Notes: generated from the letters alone by a model not told the origin. 64,000 nt of DNA from CAVPTL01 sp963794415 (GCA_963794415.1 CAWCDI010000005.1:297560-361559); one strand, 5' to 3'; shown: positions 18,044 to 28,046, counted from the stretch's first letter. Numbers and translations: made by a program.

Positions 18044-19456
18044 ATGAAGGTCAAGATGATTCTGCCGGCGCTCCTGGAGGCCACCGACCCCGGTTTTCGC
18101 CCCATCAAGTACGCCCTCTTCCCGCCGCTCGGCCTGGCGTCGCTCGCGTCGTACCTGGGCGACGACGACGAGGTCACGCTGGAGGACGAGCACGTCCAGA
18201 CGCTCGACCTGACCGACACGCCCGATCTGGTGGTGATGAGCGTCTACATCACCTCCGCGCGCCGGGCGTATGAGCTGGCAGACCTCTACCGGGCGCGCGG
18301 CTCCCACGTGGCGCTCGGCGGGCTGCACGTGAGCTCGCTGCCCGAGGAGGCCGCCGGCCACGCCGACACCATCTTCATCGGTCCCGGCGAGGGCATCTGG
18401 CAGGAGTTTCTGCGCGACTTCCGGGCCGGCCGCCCGCGTGCCCGGTACGCCGGCGGGCATCGCTCGCTCGCAACGGTGCCGCCTGTGAGGCGCGACCTGA
18501 TCGAGCGCCGACGGTACCTGTGCCCGAACTCCATCGTCGTCTCCCGCGGCTGTCCCCATCACTGCGACTTCTGCTACAAGGACGCGTTCTACGAGGGCGG
18601 CCGCTCGTTCTACACCCAGGCCGTGGACGCCGCGCTCGCCGAGATCGACCGGCTGCCGGGAAAGCACGTCTACTTCCTGGACGACCACCTGCTCGGCAAC
18701 CCGCGCTTTGCAAAGGAGCTCTTCGCCGGCATGCGCGGCATGGGCCGCGTGTTCCAGGGCGCGAGCACCGTGAACGCGCTCCTGCAGGGCGATCTCATCG
18801 AGCAGGCTGCGGCCGCCGGCATGCGCAGCGTCTTCGTCGGCTTCGAGACCCTCGACCCGGGAAACCTCGCGGCGCACGGCAAGCGCCAGAACCTCTCGCA
18901 CGACTACGACGCAGCCATCCGCCGCACGCACGACGCCGGCGTGATGATCAACGGGAGCTTCGTGTTCGGGCTCGACCACGACGGCCCCGACGTGTTCGAC
19001 CGCACGGTGGATTGGGCCGTATCGCGCGGCGTCGAGACCGCGACGTTCCACATCATGACGCCGTATCCGGGGACCGCCCTGCACAAGCGCGTCGAGGCCG
19101 ACGGCCGGCTGCTGCACCGCGAGTGGAACCTCTACGACACGCGCCACGTGGTGTACCGCCCGCGGCTGCTCACGGCCGGGCAGCTCGAGCGCGGCTACGC
19201 CCGCGCCTACAAGCAGTTCTACCGCTGGCGCAACGTGTGGCAGAGCTCGTCCCGGCAGCCGACGCAGCGCCAGCGCGCACGGCACGTGGCCTACGCAGGC
19301 GGCTGGAAGCACTTCGAGCCGGCGTGGGACATGCTCATCCGAAGCCGGCATGTGAGCGCCGCGCTGCCGATGCTCGAGGCCACGCTCGCGGCGTTCGGCG
19401 GCCGGCCGTCCAGGCGCGGCTCGCCGGCCGGTGTACGACCGCGGCCGATAGGGTAG
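18044..19456 (+). CDS. B12-binding-type radical SAM protein
   Basis: 470 residues. Residues 1-125 form a Rossmann-like cobalamin-binding-type domain (FPPLGLASLASYLG 26-39, LEDEHVQ 47-52, GGLHVSSLPEEA). The radical SAM core carries Cys170-x3-Cys174-x2-Cys177 (RGCPHHCDFCY) and GFETLDP. The C-terminal part (YKQFYRWRNVW) is typical of this class, which includes methylases and HpnP-like enzymes; the substrate is not evident. An ATG with SD AAAGAGG 5 nt upstream (18032-18038) sets the start. Followed 9 nt later by an SDR in the same direction. Confidence 0.85.
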   Translation: MKVKMILPALLEATDPGFRPIKYALFPPLGLASLASYLGDDDEVTLEDEHVQTLDLTDTPDLVVMSVYITSARRAYELADLYRARGSHVALGGLHVSSLPEEAAGHADTIFIGPGEGIWQEFLRDFRAGRPRARYAGGHRSLATVPPVRRDLIERRRYLCPNSIVVSRGCPHHCDFCYKDAFYEGGRSFYTQAVDAALAEIDRLPGKHVYFLDDHLLGNPRFAKELFAGMRGMGRVFQGASTVNALLQGDLIEQAAAAGMRSVFVGFETLDPGNLAAHGKRQNLSHDYDAAIRRTHDAGVMINGSFVFGLDHDGPDVFDRTVDWAVSRGVETATFHIMTPYPGTALHKRVEADGRLLHREWNLYDTRHVVYRPRLLTAGQLERGYARAYKQFYRWRNVWQSSSRQPTQRQRARHVAYAGGWKHFEPAWDMLIRSRHVSAALPMLEATLAAFGGRPSRRGSPAGVRPRPIG

Positions 19457-19465
19457 GCACGGCGC

Positions 19466-20236
19466 ATGCCCATTGCAATCGTCACCGGCTCGGATTCGGG
19501 CATCGGCCGCGCCACCGCGGTGAAGCTCGCCGAGGACGGCTTCGACGTCGGCATCACGTGGCACTCCGACGAGGACGGCGCCGAGGAGACCGCACGGCTG
19601 GTGCGCGAGCGAGGCCGGGTGGCCGAGGTGCGGCAGCTCGATCTCACCACGCTGCCCGGCGCGGCCGACCGCATCGACGAGCTCTGCGACGTGCTCGGCG
19701 GGCTCGACGTGCTGGTGAACTGCGCCGGGGCGATGGCGCCGGCGCCGTTCGTCGATACCGAGTGGGACGCGTGGCAGATGGTGATCAACGTCGATCTGCA
19801 CGGCGGGTTCCTCTGCGCCCAGCGCGCCGCGCGGCGGATGATCGCGCGGGGCGGCGGCGGGCGCATCATCAACGTGACCTCGGTGCACGAGCACGTGCCG
19901 CTGCGCGAGTCGAGCGCCTACTGCGCCGCGAAGGGCGGCCTCGGCATGCTCACCAAGGTGATGGCGCTCGAGCTGGCCGAGCACGGCATCACCGTGAACT
20001 CCGTCGGCCCGGGCGAGATCGCGACGGCCATGAACGACGCCGAGGATCATGATGCGCACGACATGCAGCGCGCGATGATCCCCGCGGGCCGGCCCGGCAC
20101 CCCGCGCGAGGTGGCCGAGGTGATCGCGTTCGTGGCCTCCGACCGGTCGAGCTACGTGACCGGCGCATCGCTCGTGGTCGATGGCGGTCTGCTGCTGATG
20201 GCGGCGATCGGAAACCAGGACCGCCCGGCCGACTGA
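19466..20236 (+). CDS. Short-chain dehydrogenase/reductase
   Basis: 256 residues, classical SDR: TGSDSGIGRA cofactor motif, NCAG, Ser in NVTSVHEH, catalytic Tyr-x3-Lys in SAYCAAKGG, and PGEIATAMN. Glucose 1-dehydrogenase/FabG-like by pattern; substrate unknown. Closely spaced after the radical SAM gene and before an MFS gene. Confidence 0.9.
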   Translation: MPIAIVTGSDSGIGRATAVKLAEDGFDVGITWHSDEDGAEETARLVRERGRVAEVRQLDLTTLPGAADRIDELCDVLGGLDVLVNCAGAMAPAPFVDTEWDAWQMVINVDLHGGFLCAQRAARRMIARGGGGRIINVTSVHEHVPLRESSAYCAAKGGLGMLTKVMALELAEHGITVNSVGPGEIATAMNDAEDHDAHDMQRAMIPAGRPGTPREVAEVIAFVASDRSSYVTGASLVVDGGLLLMAAIGNQDRPAD

Positions 20237-20268
20237 CTCGATGCCGCCTCCCGGGAGGGTGCCGCGGC

Positions 20269-21489
20269 ATGATGTGGCACGTGAGTGGATCGACGATGAC
20301 CACCGGCCTGCGGAACTATCGCGCGCTCCTGGCACTGCCGTCAGTGGGCCGGCTGGTGGGCTCGGGGCTGATCGCGCGGCTCCCGATCGGGATGACCGCC
20401 CTGGCGTTCATCCTGCTGATCCGCGGAAACGGCGGAAGCTACGCCGATGCCGGCATCGTCTCGGCGGCGGAGGCGCTGGCCGCGGCGGCCGGCTCGCCGG
20501 TCGCGGGCCGCCTGGTGGATCGCCGGACGGCCGGCAAGGTGCTGCTCGGCTACGGGATCGCCTTTCCCGCGGCGCTCGCGCTGCTCCTGGTGCTGGTCTG
20601 GACGTCCGCGCCGCTCGCGGCGCTCGTGGTCGCAGCCGCGGCGGCGGGGTTCACGCTGCCGCCGATCGGGCCGACGGTGCGCATGCTCTGGCCGTCGATG
20701 GTGAGCCACGAGGATCAGCTCTCCACCGCATTTGCGCTCGAGGCGACGCTACAGGAGCTGCTGTTCGTGTCGGGGCCGCTGATCGTGGGCCTGCTCACCG
20801 CGCTCTTCTCGCCCAGCGTGGCGGTGATCGCGACGGGGGCGTTCTGCTTCTTCGGCGTGCTGGGATTCATCTCCAACCGGCAGATCCGCGAGCACCGAAA
20901 CGAGCACCCGCGCGACCGCCATCTGCTGGCCGCGCTCTCGCCGCCCACCGTGCAGCGCATCGCGCTTCTGAGCCTTGGCTACGGCGTGGCGTTCGGCTCG
21001 CTCGAGGTGGCGATCCCTGCGTTTGCCGAGAGCCACGGCGGCCGGTCGCTGGGCGCGATCGCGCTGGCGTGCTGGTCGTCGGGCAGCCTCGCGGGCGGGC
21101 TGCTGGCCGCCGGGCACCGGCCGGGGAATCCGCGCAAGCGGCTGCAGGCGATCACCGCGATCTTCCTGTGCCTGCTGGTTCTGCCGCTGCTGGCGTGGTC
21201 GCTGCCGTCGCTGGCGGTGGTCATGTTCGTGGTGGGGCTGCCGATCGCGCCGAGCTTCGCACTCACCTACGGGATGGTGCAGGGCGCGGCGCTCCCCGGC
21301 AGCGAGGCCGAGGTGTTCGGGTGGCTGAGCACCTTCATCGTCGTCGGCATCGCGCTCGGCACGGCGGTGGGCGGGCGGCTGATCACGCACTCGGGGCCGC
21401 ACGCATCGATGCTCCTCGGGATGGCCGGCGCTGCGTTTGCGCTCGCGATCGCGACGGTGCTCGCGGCGCGGGCCCCCGCGGAAGCCTGA
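20269..21489 (+). CDS. Major facilitator superfamily transporter
   Basis: 406 residues with about twelve hydrophobic segments and the MFS loop signature after TM2 (GRLVDRRTAGKVLLGYG). No ligand-specific motif recognised. The start is ambiguous: ATG 20269 has GGGAGGG about 9 nt upstream, while ATG 20296 (MTTGLRNYR) fits the usual cytoplasmic N-terminus. Probably in an operon with the SDR and radical SAM genes upstream. Confidence 0.88.
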   Translation: MMWHVSGSTMTTGLRNYRALLALPSVGRLVGSGLIARLPIGMTALAFILLIRGNGGSYADAGIVSAAEALAAAAGSPVAGRLVDRRTAGKVLLGYGIAFPAALALLLVLVWTSAPLAALVVAAAAAGFTLPPIGPTVRMLWPSMVSHEDQLSTAFALEATLQELLFVSGPLIVGLLTALFSPSVAVIATGAFCFFGVLGFISNRQIREHRNEHPRDRHLLAALSPPTVQRIALLSLGYGVAFGSLEVAIPAFAESHGGRSLGAIALACWSSGSLAGGLLAAGHRPGNPRKRLQAITAIFLCLLVLPLLAWSLPSLAVVMFVVGLPIAPSFALTYGMVQGAALPGSEAEVFGWLSTFIVVGIALGTAVGGRLITHSGPHASMLLGMAGAAFALAIATVLAARAPAEA

Positions 21490-21511
21490 GGCCCGCCGGT
21501 AAGCTCAGGGC

Positions 21512-22075
21512 GTGTTGCGCATGGTGCTCGCAGGTGTGGTCGTCGTCTCGTCGCTCGGCATCCTGGCCCACGGCGGATCCGGCCCGGCTGCCGCCAGCAC
21601 CTCCCTGCTGCCCGGCTCGTATGCGGCTGACGCGGCCGCGTATCTGACCTATCCCAACATCCCTGCCACCGCCCCGTGCCCGGTGCCGTCGTCGCTCGGC
21701 GCGCGCAGCGCCTATCCGGCCGCCCTGCGCCGCCTGGCGGGGAAGCGCCCCGGCAGCTGGCAGGGCAGCGGCAGCCTCTGGGTGCTCACCCCCGACCTCG
21801 CCATCGCCGCGGGCCAGCCCAACGGCAGCATCGTGCTGCACGTGCCGTGGTTCGTCACCGGCCCCGGCCGCTTCCGCATCGTCGCCCACCGCATCGACGG
21901 CCGCGCGCCGGACATCGACGTCCCGGTGGCAGCGCTCCGCCGCGGCGAGCCCGGCCGGCTGCGCCGCATCACCATCGTGATGCCGACGCTCGGGTGCTGG
22001 GACATCGCCGGCATCATCGGGCGGCACTCACTCGAATGGGTCGCCGAGCCGCAGCTCGGCCGGCGCCGCGCCTAG
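21512..22075 (+). CDS. Secreted protein, tandem paralog A
   Basis: 187 residues with an N-terminal signal sequence (MVLAGVVVVSSLGILA, then Ala-rich cleavage region). Conserved features shared with the next gene are CPVP, LWVLTP, VPWFVTGPGRFRI, RIDGRAP and a final PTLGCWDIAGIIG. This pattern recurs in uncharacterised secreted proteins. GTG 21512 with -10 TAAGCT (21500-21505) 6 nt upstream, leaderless; ATG 21521 is an alternative. Confidence 0.75.
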   Translation: MLRMVLAGVVVVSSLGILAHGGSGPAAASTSLLPGSYAADAAAYLTYPNIPATAPCPVPSSLGARSAYPAALRRLAGKRPGSWQGSGSLWVLTPDLAIAAGQPNGSIVLHVPWFVTGPGRFRIVAHRIDGRAPDIDVPVAALRRGEPGRLRRITIVMPTLGCWDIAGIIGRHSLEWVAEPQLGRRRA

Positions 22076-22081
22076 ATCCGC

Positions 22082-22636
22082 ATGCGGTGGCTTGCTGCAG
22101 CCATCGTGGTGCTCGCCGCCGCCGCCATCCTGGCGCACGGCAGCCACGTCCCGGTCGCTGCCACCAGGCCGACCACCCTGTCATCCGCCGCGCGCGACGA
22201 GGCCCACTACCTCACGATGCCCGATCTCGCCCCGGGCGCCTCCTGCCCCGTCACCAGGGCGCGCCGAAGCGACGGCTACCCGCTGGTGCTGCGCGAGGTC
22301 GATCCCGGCCATCTGCGGCAGTGGTTCGGGCACGGCCACGTCTGGGTGCTGCCGCCCCAGGCTGGCTCGGCGGTGCGGCTCCCCGACGGCATGATCTCGG
22401 CGAAGGTGCCGTGGTTCGTGGCCGGGCCGGGAACGCTTCGCGTCGTGGGACGGCGGATCGACGGCAGGCCGGGCACCGCGTCGGCGAGCGTGCCGGCGTT
22501 CGGCGCCCCCATCCACGGCCAGGTCGAGCCGAGCTCCATCGTGGTGCCCTCGCTCGGCTGCTGGCTCATCGCGGGCATCGTCGGCGACCATGTGCTGCGA
22601 TGGATCTACTCCCCCGAGCTCGCGCGTCGCGCCTAG
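22082..22636 (+). CDS. Secreted protein, tandem paralog B
   Basis: 184 residues, clearly homologous to the gene 6 nt upstream: ILAHGSHVPVAA signal region, CPVTRAR, VWVLPP, VPWFVAGPGTLRVVGRRIDGRPG and PSLGCWLIAGIVGDHVLRWI. Two conserved cysteines (CPV and GCW) may form a disulfide. Probably co-transcribed with paralog A, a local duplication. The end overlaps the convergent enolase-superfamily gene by 4 nt. Function unknown. Confidence 0.75.
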   Translation: MRWLAAAIVVLAAAAILAHGSHVPVAATRPTTLSSAARDEAHYLTMPDLAPGASCPVTRARRSDGYPLVLREVDPGHLRQWFGHGHVWVLPPQAGSAVRLPDGMISAKVPWFVAGPGTLRVVGRRIDGRPGTASASVPAFGAPIHGQVEPSSIVVPSLGCWLIAGIVGDHVLRWIYSPELARRA

Positions 22637-23733
22637 ACGGCCGTGCGGCGGTGCTCGGCGGCGCGGAGCCACGCGGGGCGCACCTCGACGCCCCAGCCCG
22701 GCGCGCTGGGGGCCGCGAGCATCCCGTCGCGCACCTCGAGCGGCGGGTCGTAGAGGTCGTACTGCCAAGGGTAATAGTCGGCGCCCTCGATGGAGTACTC
22801 CACGTAGGCGCCGGCGTTGGGCACCGCGCACATGAGGTGCTGGGCGAACTCGGTCACGAGCGACATGTTGGCCGAGTGCGGGGTGCACGGGAGGCCGGCG
22901 GCGGCGGCGAGCTCGGCGACCTTCAGCGCCCGCGTGAACCCGCCGACGTAGGCGACGTCGGGCTGGACGATGTCCACCGACGGCATGCCGACGATGCGCT
23001 CCCACTGCCAGAGGAAGCAGTCCTGCTCGCCGCCTGCGACGTCCAGATCGAGGGCGGCGCGCACCTCGGCGGTCTGCTCGATGTGCCAGTACGGGCAGGG
23101 CTCCTCGAAGTGCACCACGCCGTGCTGCTCGAGCATCTTTCCCACCTCGATCGCCCGGGCCGGCGAGTAGCAGCTGTTGCCGTCCACCAGCAGAGCGACG
23201 TCGTCGCCCAGCACCCGGCGGAGCTCCGGCAGGAGCGCCTCGGTGCGCCCCGGCCACTCGTCCTGATCGTGCCCCACCTCCCGGCCGGCCCGCACCTTGA
23301 AGGCGTCGAAGCCAAACGCGTCCCGCAGATCCGCGAGCCGCGATGCCTCGTCCGCGGGCGTGATGTCGCGGCGCATGCTGGACGCGTATGCCCGCAGCGG
23401 CCTGGCTTCACCGCCCGCGAGGACGCACACCGGAACGCCGGCCCGCTTCGCGCGCAGATCCCAGACCGCGGTGTCCACCCCGCCAAACGCGCGGCACACG
23501 TAGGAGCCGGGAAACTTGTGCTCGGCCTCGAGCACCGCCGTGCCGAGCCCGTCGAACTCCTCGAGCTGGGTGCCCACCAGCCGCGGCGCGACCTGCCGGT
23601 GGAGCACCTGCGCGCTCAGGTCGGCGTGGTAGGGCGCGAGCTGGCCCCATCCCTCGTCGCCGTCGTCGGTGCGCACCCGCACGAACGCGACCCACTCGGT
23701 CGCCCAGCTATCGATCTGGGCGATGCGGCTCAA
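22633..23733 (-). CDS. Mandelate racemase/muconate lactonizing enzyme family protein (enolase superfamily)
   Basis: 366 residues. The barrel domain shows Lys146 in FKVRAG (KxR variant), metal ligands Asp184 (LLVDGN), Glu210/211 (FEEPCP) and Glu236 (GGEQ), and His286 (TPHSAN). Likely dehydrates or epimerises a sugar acid or similar carboxylate. The TTG start overlaps the stop of the upstream alcohol dehydrogenase (TTGA), so the two are probably coupled in one pathway. Confidence 0.85.
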   Translation of the reverse strand: MSRIAQIDSWATEWVAFVRVRTDDGDEGWGQLAPYHADLSAQVLHRQVAPRLVGTQLEEFDGLGTAVLEAEHKFPGSYVCRAFGGVDTAVWDLRAKRAGVPVCVLAGGEARPLRAYASSMRRDITPADEASRLADLRDAFGFDAFKVRAGREVGHDQDEWPGRTEALLPELRRVLGDDVALLVDGNSCYSPARAIEVGKMLEQHGVVHFEEPCPYWHIEQTAEVRAALDLDVAGGEQDCFLWQWERIVGMPSVDIVQPDVAYVGGFTRALKVAELAAAAGLPCTPHSANMSLVTEFAQHLMCAVPNAGAYVEYSIEGADYYPWQYDLYDPPLEVRDGMLAAPSAPGWGVEVRPAWLRAAEHRRTAV

Positions 23734-24825
23734 AACACGATCACGTTTCGCACCGCCGCACCGGAGCGCATCGCGTCCATCGCCTCGTTGATGCGGTCGA
23801 GCGGGTAGGTGCCGCTGACCAGCTCGTCGAGGTGGACGTCGCCGGCGGTGTAGAGCGCAGCGATCCGCGGCACGTCGGCAGCGGGCAGCGCCGAGCCCAT
23901 CTTGCTGCCGAGGATCCGCTTGCCGTCATGGGCGAGCATGCTGGGATCGAACGCCGCCATCTGGCCGGAGGCGGGCATCCCCACCACCACGAGCGCACCG
24001 CCGCGGCGCAGGCAGCGCGATGCCCTGCTCGACCACGCGCGCACTGCCGACTGTGGTGAAGACGTAGTCGGCGCCGCCGCCCGTGGCTGCGAGCACTGCC
24101 GCGACCACATCGTCGCTGCCCGCATCGACCGCCGCGGTCGCGCCGAACTCCCGGGCAGTCGCAAGCTTCGCGGCCGAGATGTCGACGGCGATCACCTGCG
24201 CGGCGCCGGCCAGGACGGCTCCCTGGATCGCGTTGAGCCCCACCCCGCCGGTGCCGATCACCACCACGGCGCTTCCCGGCTCCACCCCGGCCGTGTGCTG
24301 CACCGCGCCCATGCCCGTCATCACCCCGCAGGCGATGAGGCACGCCTGCGCAGGCTCGATGCCGGGCGGCACCGCGACCGCCTGGGACGCGTGCACCACC
24401 ACCTGCTCGGCAAAGCCGCCGCAGCGCAGGCCATGGCCGATGGGGCCGCCGTCCAGCTCCGAGATGGGGCTGCGCCGGTCGAGCGCGAACGTCTGGGCGC
24501 AGAGCGCCGGCTCGCCCCCGCGGCAGCGGGCGCACTCGCCGCACCAGCGGATGAGGCCTACCACCACCCGGTCGCCGACCGCCGGCGCCGTGACTCCCGG
24601 CCCGGCCTCCTCCACCACGCCGCAGGCCTCGTGCCCGAACACCGACGGCAGGTCGCCGCCCCAGGCGTCGTCCACCAGCGCGACGTCGCTGTGGCAGATC
24701 GCGCAGGCCTCGATGCGCACCCGCACCTCGCCCTCGGCGGGGGGCGCCAGCAGCACCGGCTCGACGCTGAGCGGCTCGCCGAACGCCCGGCAGACGGCGG
24801 CGCGGATCTGGCGCTGGTCGATCAT
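23730..24825 (-). CDS. Zinc-dependent alcohol dehydrogenase, MDR family (1-nt frameshift)
   Basis: 364 residues after correction. Catalytic zinc ligands in ICHSDVALV and FGHEACGVV, structural zinc Cys cluster CGECARCRGGEPALC, cofactor motif GTGGVGLNAIQGA, then VDISAAKLATAREFGA. One extra base near 24018 interrupts the gene between VVEQGI and CLRRGGALVVVG; skipping it gives a normal C-terminus NEAMDAMRSGAAVRNVIVF. Coupled to the enolase-superfamily gene downstream, suggesting sequential oxidation and dehydration of a common substrate (inference). Confidence 0.88.
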
Positions 24826-24911
24826 GGGCGGGGATCCTAACCCCGCCCGCCGAAAAGATCCCCCTAAAGGTGACCGGGGGGTGCTGCCGACAGAGGAAGG
24901 GAGGCACGTTC

Positions 24912-26253
24912 TTGCACGTGTCCCTCACGCTCCCGAACGAAGGCTCCCGAAATACCCACCCAGAGGACTTCCCGCGGCCGCGAGGCCGGCCAGACGCTCC
25001 CGCTGATCGCGCTGATGATGCTCATCATCCTGTGCTTCCTCGGCCTGGTGATCGACGTCGGCAACGCCTATCGGGTGCAGGATGCGCTGCAGGCCTCGGC
25101 CGACGCAGCTGCAACCGCCGGCGCGGGCACGCTGACCATGACCTATCCGGCCAACGCGGCCAACGCGGTTGCGACAGCCAAGAGCTACACGTCGGCCTCG
25201 GGCGGCAAGAACACCATCGTGGGAGTGCCCGCGGCGAACGTCAACCAGACCATCACCACCAGCTGCGTGCAGTCCACGACCGCCGTGCCGTGCACCACCG
25301 CGAACACCGTGACGGTGACCGAGACCGCGAACGTGCCGACGTACTTCCTCAACCTGCTTGGCTACTCGAGCCTCACGATGAGCGCCACCTCGAAGGCGTG
25401 CTCTCCATGCAACGAGCTGCCCCTCGACATCGAGCTGGTGATCGACCGCACCGGATCGATGGCCGACGACAGCAAGATGACCAACCTGCGCTCGGGCCTG
25501 ATCCAGGGCTTCCTGCCCGGCCTCGACAGCACCAACGACAGCGTGGGCCTCACCGTGCTGCCGCCGGACATCAACGGCACGAGCGACGTGTGCCGCGCCT
25601 CGAGCGGTAGCGCCAACAGCAGCGCCTACGACGTCTCGAACCCGACCTACAACGTGGTGCCGCTGACCGACGACTACATGTCGAGCCCCGGCGTGCTCGA
25701 CACCTCCTCGACCCTGGTCAAGGACATCAACTGCATCCAGCCGGGCGGCGGCACCGCCTACACCGGCGCGCTGAACGCCGGCTATGCGGCGCTCCAGGCG
25801 CAGGGCAGAACCGGCGTGCAGAAGGTGATCGTGCTGCTCGCAGACGGCGCCGCGAACACCGGCCCCAACTGCCAGGACGTGGTCACCACGACCACCACCG
25901 GCAGCGGCAATCACAAGAAGACCGTGACCACGACCACCAAGGATCAGGATCCCGAGTGCATCCAGCCGTGCCAGTCGGCGGTGAACGCCGCCGCGAGCTA
26001 CAAGCAGGCAGGCGTCCTGGTGTACACCATCCTCTACGGCGACCAGTCCGACGTGCCGTACTGCGAGGACTACGACGGCGACAAGGAAGTCCCGACCATC
26101 ACCCCGCAGCAGGCGATGGCCGACATCGCGGGCACCAACAAGGTGACGGGCGCGAGCGACTACTACGACGATCCCGACCCGACCGACCTCACGGGCATCT
26201 TCCAGGAGATCTCGGCCGACATGTCGGCCGGCACCTCCCGCATCGTCGGCTAG
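24912..26253 (+). CDS. TadE/TadG-like pilus protein with von Willebrand A domain, paralog 1 (N-terminal frameshift)
   Basis: About 446 residues after correction. EAGQTLPLIALMMLIILCFLG is the TadG/Flp-type N-terminal membrane segment, then VIDVGNAYRVQDALQASADAAATAGA (class hallmark), then a vWA domain with a metal site in LVIDRTGSM and VLLADGAAN. A Thr-rich insertion lies before PECIQPCQSAVN. The TTG at 24912 has SD AAGGGAGG with 7-nt spacing, but that frame must shift by +1 between about 24945 and 24985 to enter the conserved region. Starting at ATG 25015 would cut the membrane helix in half. Probably surface-anchored; adhesion is inferred. Confidence 0.75.
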
Positions 26254-26256
26254 CAG

Positions 26257-27069
26257 CTAGCCGAGCGTGGCGGCGACGTCCGGCACGAACGTCTGTGAGG
26301 CCATCGGCGGCCGCTTGTAGTCGCCGTCCGTCTGCCGCGGCGGCAGCTTCGGCATCTTCGGCGGCTTGATCTCCTCGTACGGGATGCGCGACAGCAGGTG
26401 CGAGATGCAGTTGATGCGCGCGCGGCGCTTGTCGTCGGCCTCGACCACGAACCACGGGGTGCCCTCGAGGTCGGTGCCCTCGAACATCTCGTCCTTCGCG
26501 CGCGAGTAATCGACGTAGTGCGAGCGTGACTTCAGATCCATCGGCGAGAGCTTCCACTGCTTGGTGGGGTCGTCCATCCGATCCTGGAAGCGGCGCGCCT
26601 GCTCCTCGTCCGACACCGAGAACCAGTACTTGGTGAAGATGATCCCGTCGTCCACCAGCATGCGCTCGAACTGCGGCACCTGGCGCATGAAGAGGCGGTA
26701 CTGCTCGTCGGTGCAGAAGCCCAGCACCCGCTCGACGCCGGCGCGGTTGTACCAGCTGCGGTCGAAGAGCACGATCTCGCCGGCCGCCGGGAGCTGGGCG
26801 ACGTAGCGCTGGAAGTACCACTGGGTGGTCTCGCGATCGTTCGGCGCGGGGAGCGCGGCGACGCGGGCAAACCGCGGGTTGAGCGGCTCGGTGATGCGCT
26901 TGATCGACCCGCCCTTGCCGGCGGCGTCGCGGCCCTCGAAGAGCACGACGATGCGCTTGCCCTCCTGCCGCACCCAGGTCTGCATCCGGACGAGCTCCAC
27001 CTGGAGGCGCTCGAGCTCTGCCTCGTACAGACTGCGCTTGATGCGCGGCGGGCGATCCTTCCTGGACAT
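26257..27069 (-). CDS. ppk2: Polyphosphate kinase 2 family protein
   Basis: 270 residues, the single-domain PPK2 length. Walker A FEGRDAAGKGG, conserved LPAPNDRETTQWYFQRYV, Walker B-like EIVLFDRSWYNRAGVERVLGFC, and the lid DDPTKQWKLSPMDLKSR. It transfers phosphate between polyphosphate and nucleotides. ATG start with -10 TAGGAT (27078-27083) 8 nt upstream. Divergent from galK with only 20 nt between the two starts. Confidence 0.95.
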   Translation of the reverse strand: MSRKDRPPRIKRSLYEAELERLQVELVRMQTWVRQEGKRIVVLFEGRDAAGKGGSIKRITEPLNPRFARVAALPAPNDRETTQWYFQRYVAQLPAAGEIVLFDRSWYNRAGVERVLGFCTDEQYRLFMRQVPQFERMLVDDGIIFTKYWFSVSDEEQARRFQDRMDDPTKQWKLSPMDLKSRSHYVDYSRAKDEMFEGTDLEGTPWFVVEADDKRRARINCISHLLSRIPYEEIKPPKMPKLPPRQTDGDYKRPPMASQTFVPDVAATLG

Positions 27070-27089
27070 CGCATGACATCCTACGCCTC

Positions 27090-28046
27090 ATGAAGCGGTT
27101 TCGCGCGCCCGGGCGGGTGAACCTCATCGGCGAGCACACCGACTACACGGGCGGGCTCGTGCTCCCGGTCGCCCTCGACCGGGCCGTGACCATCGCGTGC
27201 GAGCCGGCGGAGCACACCGTCCTCGAGTCGCCCATCGGCGGATTCGAGCCGTACGTCGCCGCAGTCGCGTTCGAGCTGGACGCGCTGGGCCGGCGGCCGG
27301 CCGGCATCGCCGGCTCGATCTCGAGCGATCTGCCGGTGGGAGCGGGGCTCTCGTCATCGGCGGCGCTCGAGGTCGCTGTGGCGCTGGCGCTCTGCGACGC
27401 GGCGGCCTTCGAGCTCGCGCCCGCCGAGCTGATCCGCGCCTGCCAGCGGGCCGAGCTGCGCGCCGTGGGCGTGCCGTGCGGGCCCATGGATCAGGCCGTC
27501 TCGCTGCTCGGCCGGGCCGGCCACGCGCTGCTCCTTGACTGCTCGGATCTGAGCTACGAGCACATCGCGCTGCCGCCCGGCCTGGGCATCCTCGTGATCG
27601 ACTCGGGGACGCGCCGGAACCTGGCCGACACGGCCTACGCGGTGCGGCGGCAGGAGATCGAGCGCGGCCTTGCGGGCGCCCGCGACACCGTGGCGCTCAA
27701 GCGCATGCGCCACCTCGAGACCGAGAATGCCCGCGTGATCGAGGCAGCAGGCGCGCTTCGGCGCGGCGATGGCGCCGCGCTCGGCCCGATCCTCTCAGCC
27801 GGCCACGCCAGCCTGCGCGACGATCTGGAGGTGTCCACGCCGCAGCTCGACCTGCTGGTGGCGCTCGCGCTGGAGCACGGCGCGTGGGGCGCGCGGATGA
27901 CCGGAGGCGGCTTCGGCGGCGCGATCGTGGCGGTCGCCCCCGTCGGGATCACCGACCAGTTGGGCGCCGACGTGGCTGCGGCGTACCTTGGGCGCACGGG
28001 GATCCCGGCCGTGCCGCTGAGGTACAACTCAGACTGGCATGATTGA
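27090..28046 (+). CDS. galK: Galactokinase (GHMP kinase), short form
   Basis: 318 residues, shorter than typical galactokinases (about 380). Galactokinase signature GRVNLIGEHTDYTGG at residues 9-23, ATP loop PVGAGLSSSAALEV, catalytic-Asp region GVPCGPMDQAVSLLG and motif 3 MTGGGFGGAIVA are all present. It should phosphorylate galactose or a related sugar. No other Leloir gene is adjacent. The 3' end overlaps cydA by 8 nt, so the two are probably co-transcribed although functionally unrelated. Confidence 0.88.
   Translation: MKRFRAPGRVNLIGEHTDYTGGLVLPVALDRAVTIACEPAEHTVLESPIGGFEPYVAAVAFELDALGRRPAGIAGSISSDLPVGAGLSSSAALEVAVALALCDAAAFELAPAELIRACQRAELRAVGVPCGPMDQAVSLLGRAGHALLLDCSDLSYEHIALPPGLGILVIDSGTRRNLADTAYAVRRQEIERGLAGARDTVALKRMRHLETENARVIEAAGALRRGDGAALGPILSAGHASLRDDLEVSTPQLDLLVALALEHGAWGARMTGGGFGGAIVAVAPVGITDQLGADVAAAYLGRTGIPAVPLRYNSDWHD

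Noticed and set aside
16316..20335. A 1339-codon minus-strand open frame
   Set aside because: Only its part below 17983 is real (acetoacetyl-CoA synthetase). The rest is antisense to the radical SAM and SDR genes and has no recognisable protein content.
24826..24911. Riboswitch or small RNA upstream of TadG-like paralog 1
   Set aside because: The 86-nt gap is too short and shows no recognisable conserved riboswitch core; only the SD and promoter-like sequence are visible.
25015..26253. ATG 25015 as start of TadG-like paralog 1
   Set aside because: It would cut the membrane segment in half; the strong SD before TTG 24912 and the intact paralog both indicate a longer N-terminus with a frameshift.
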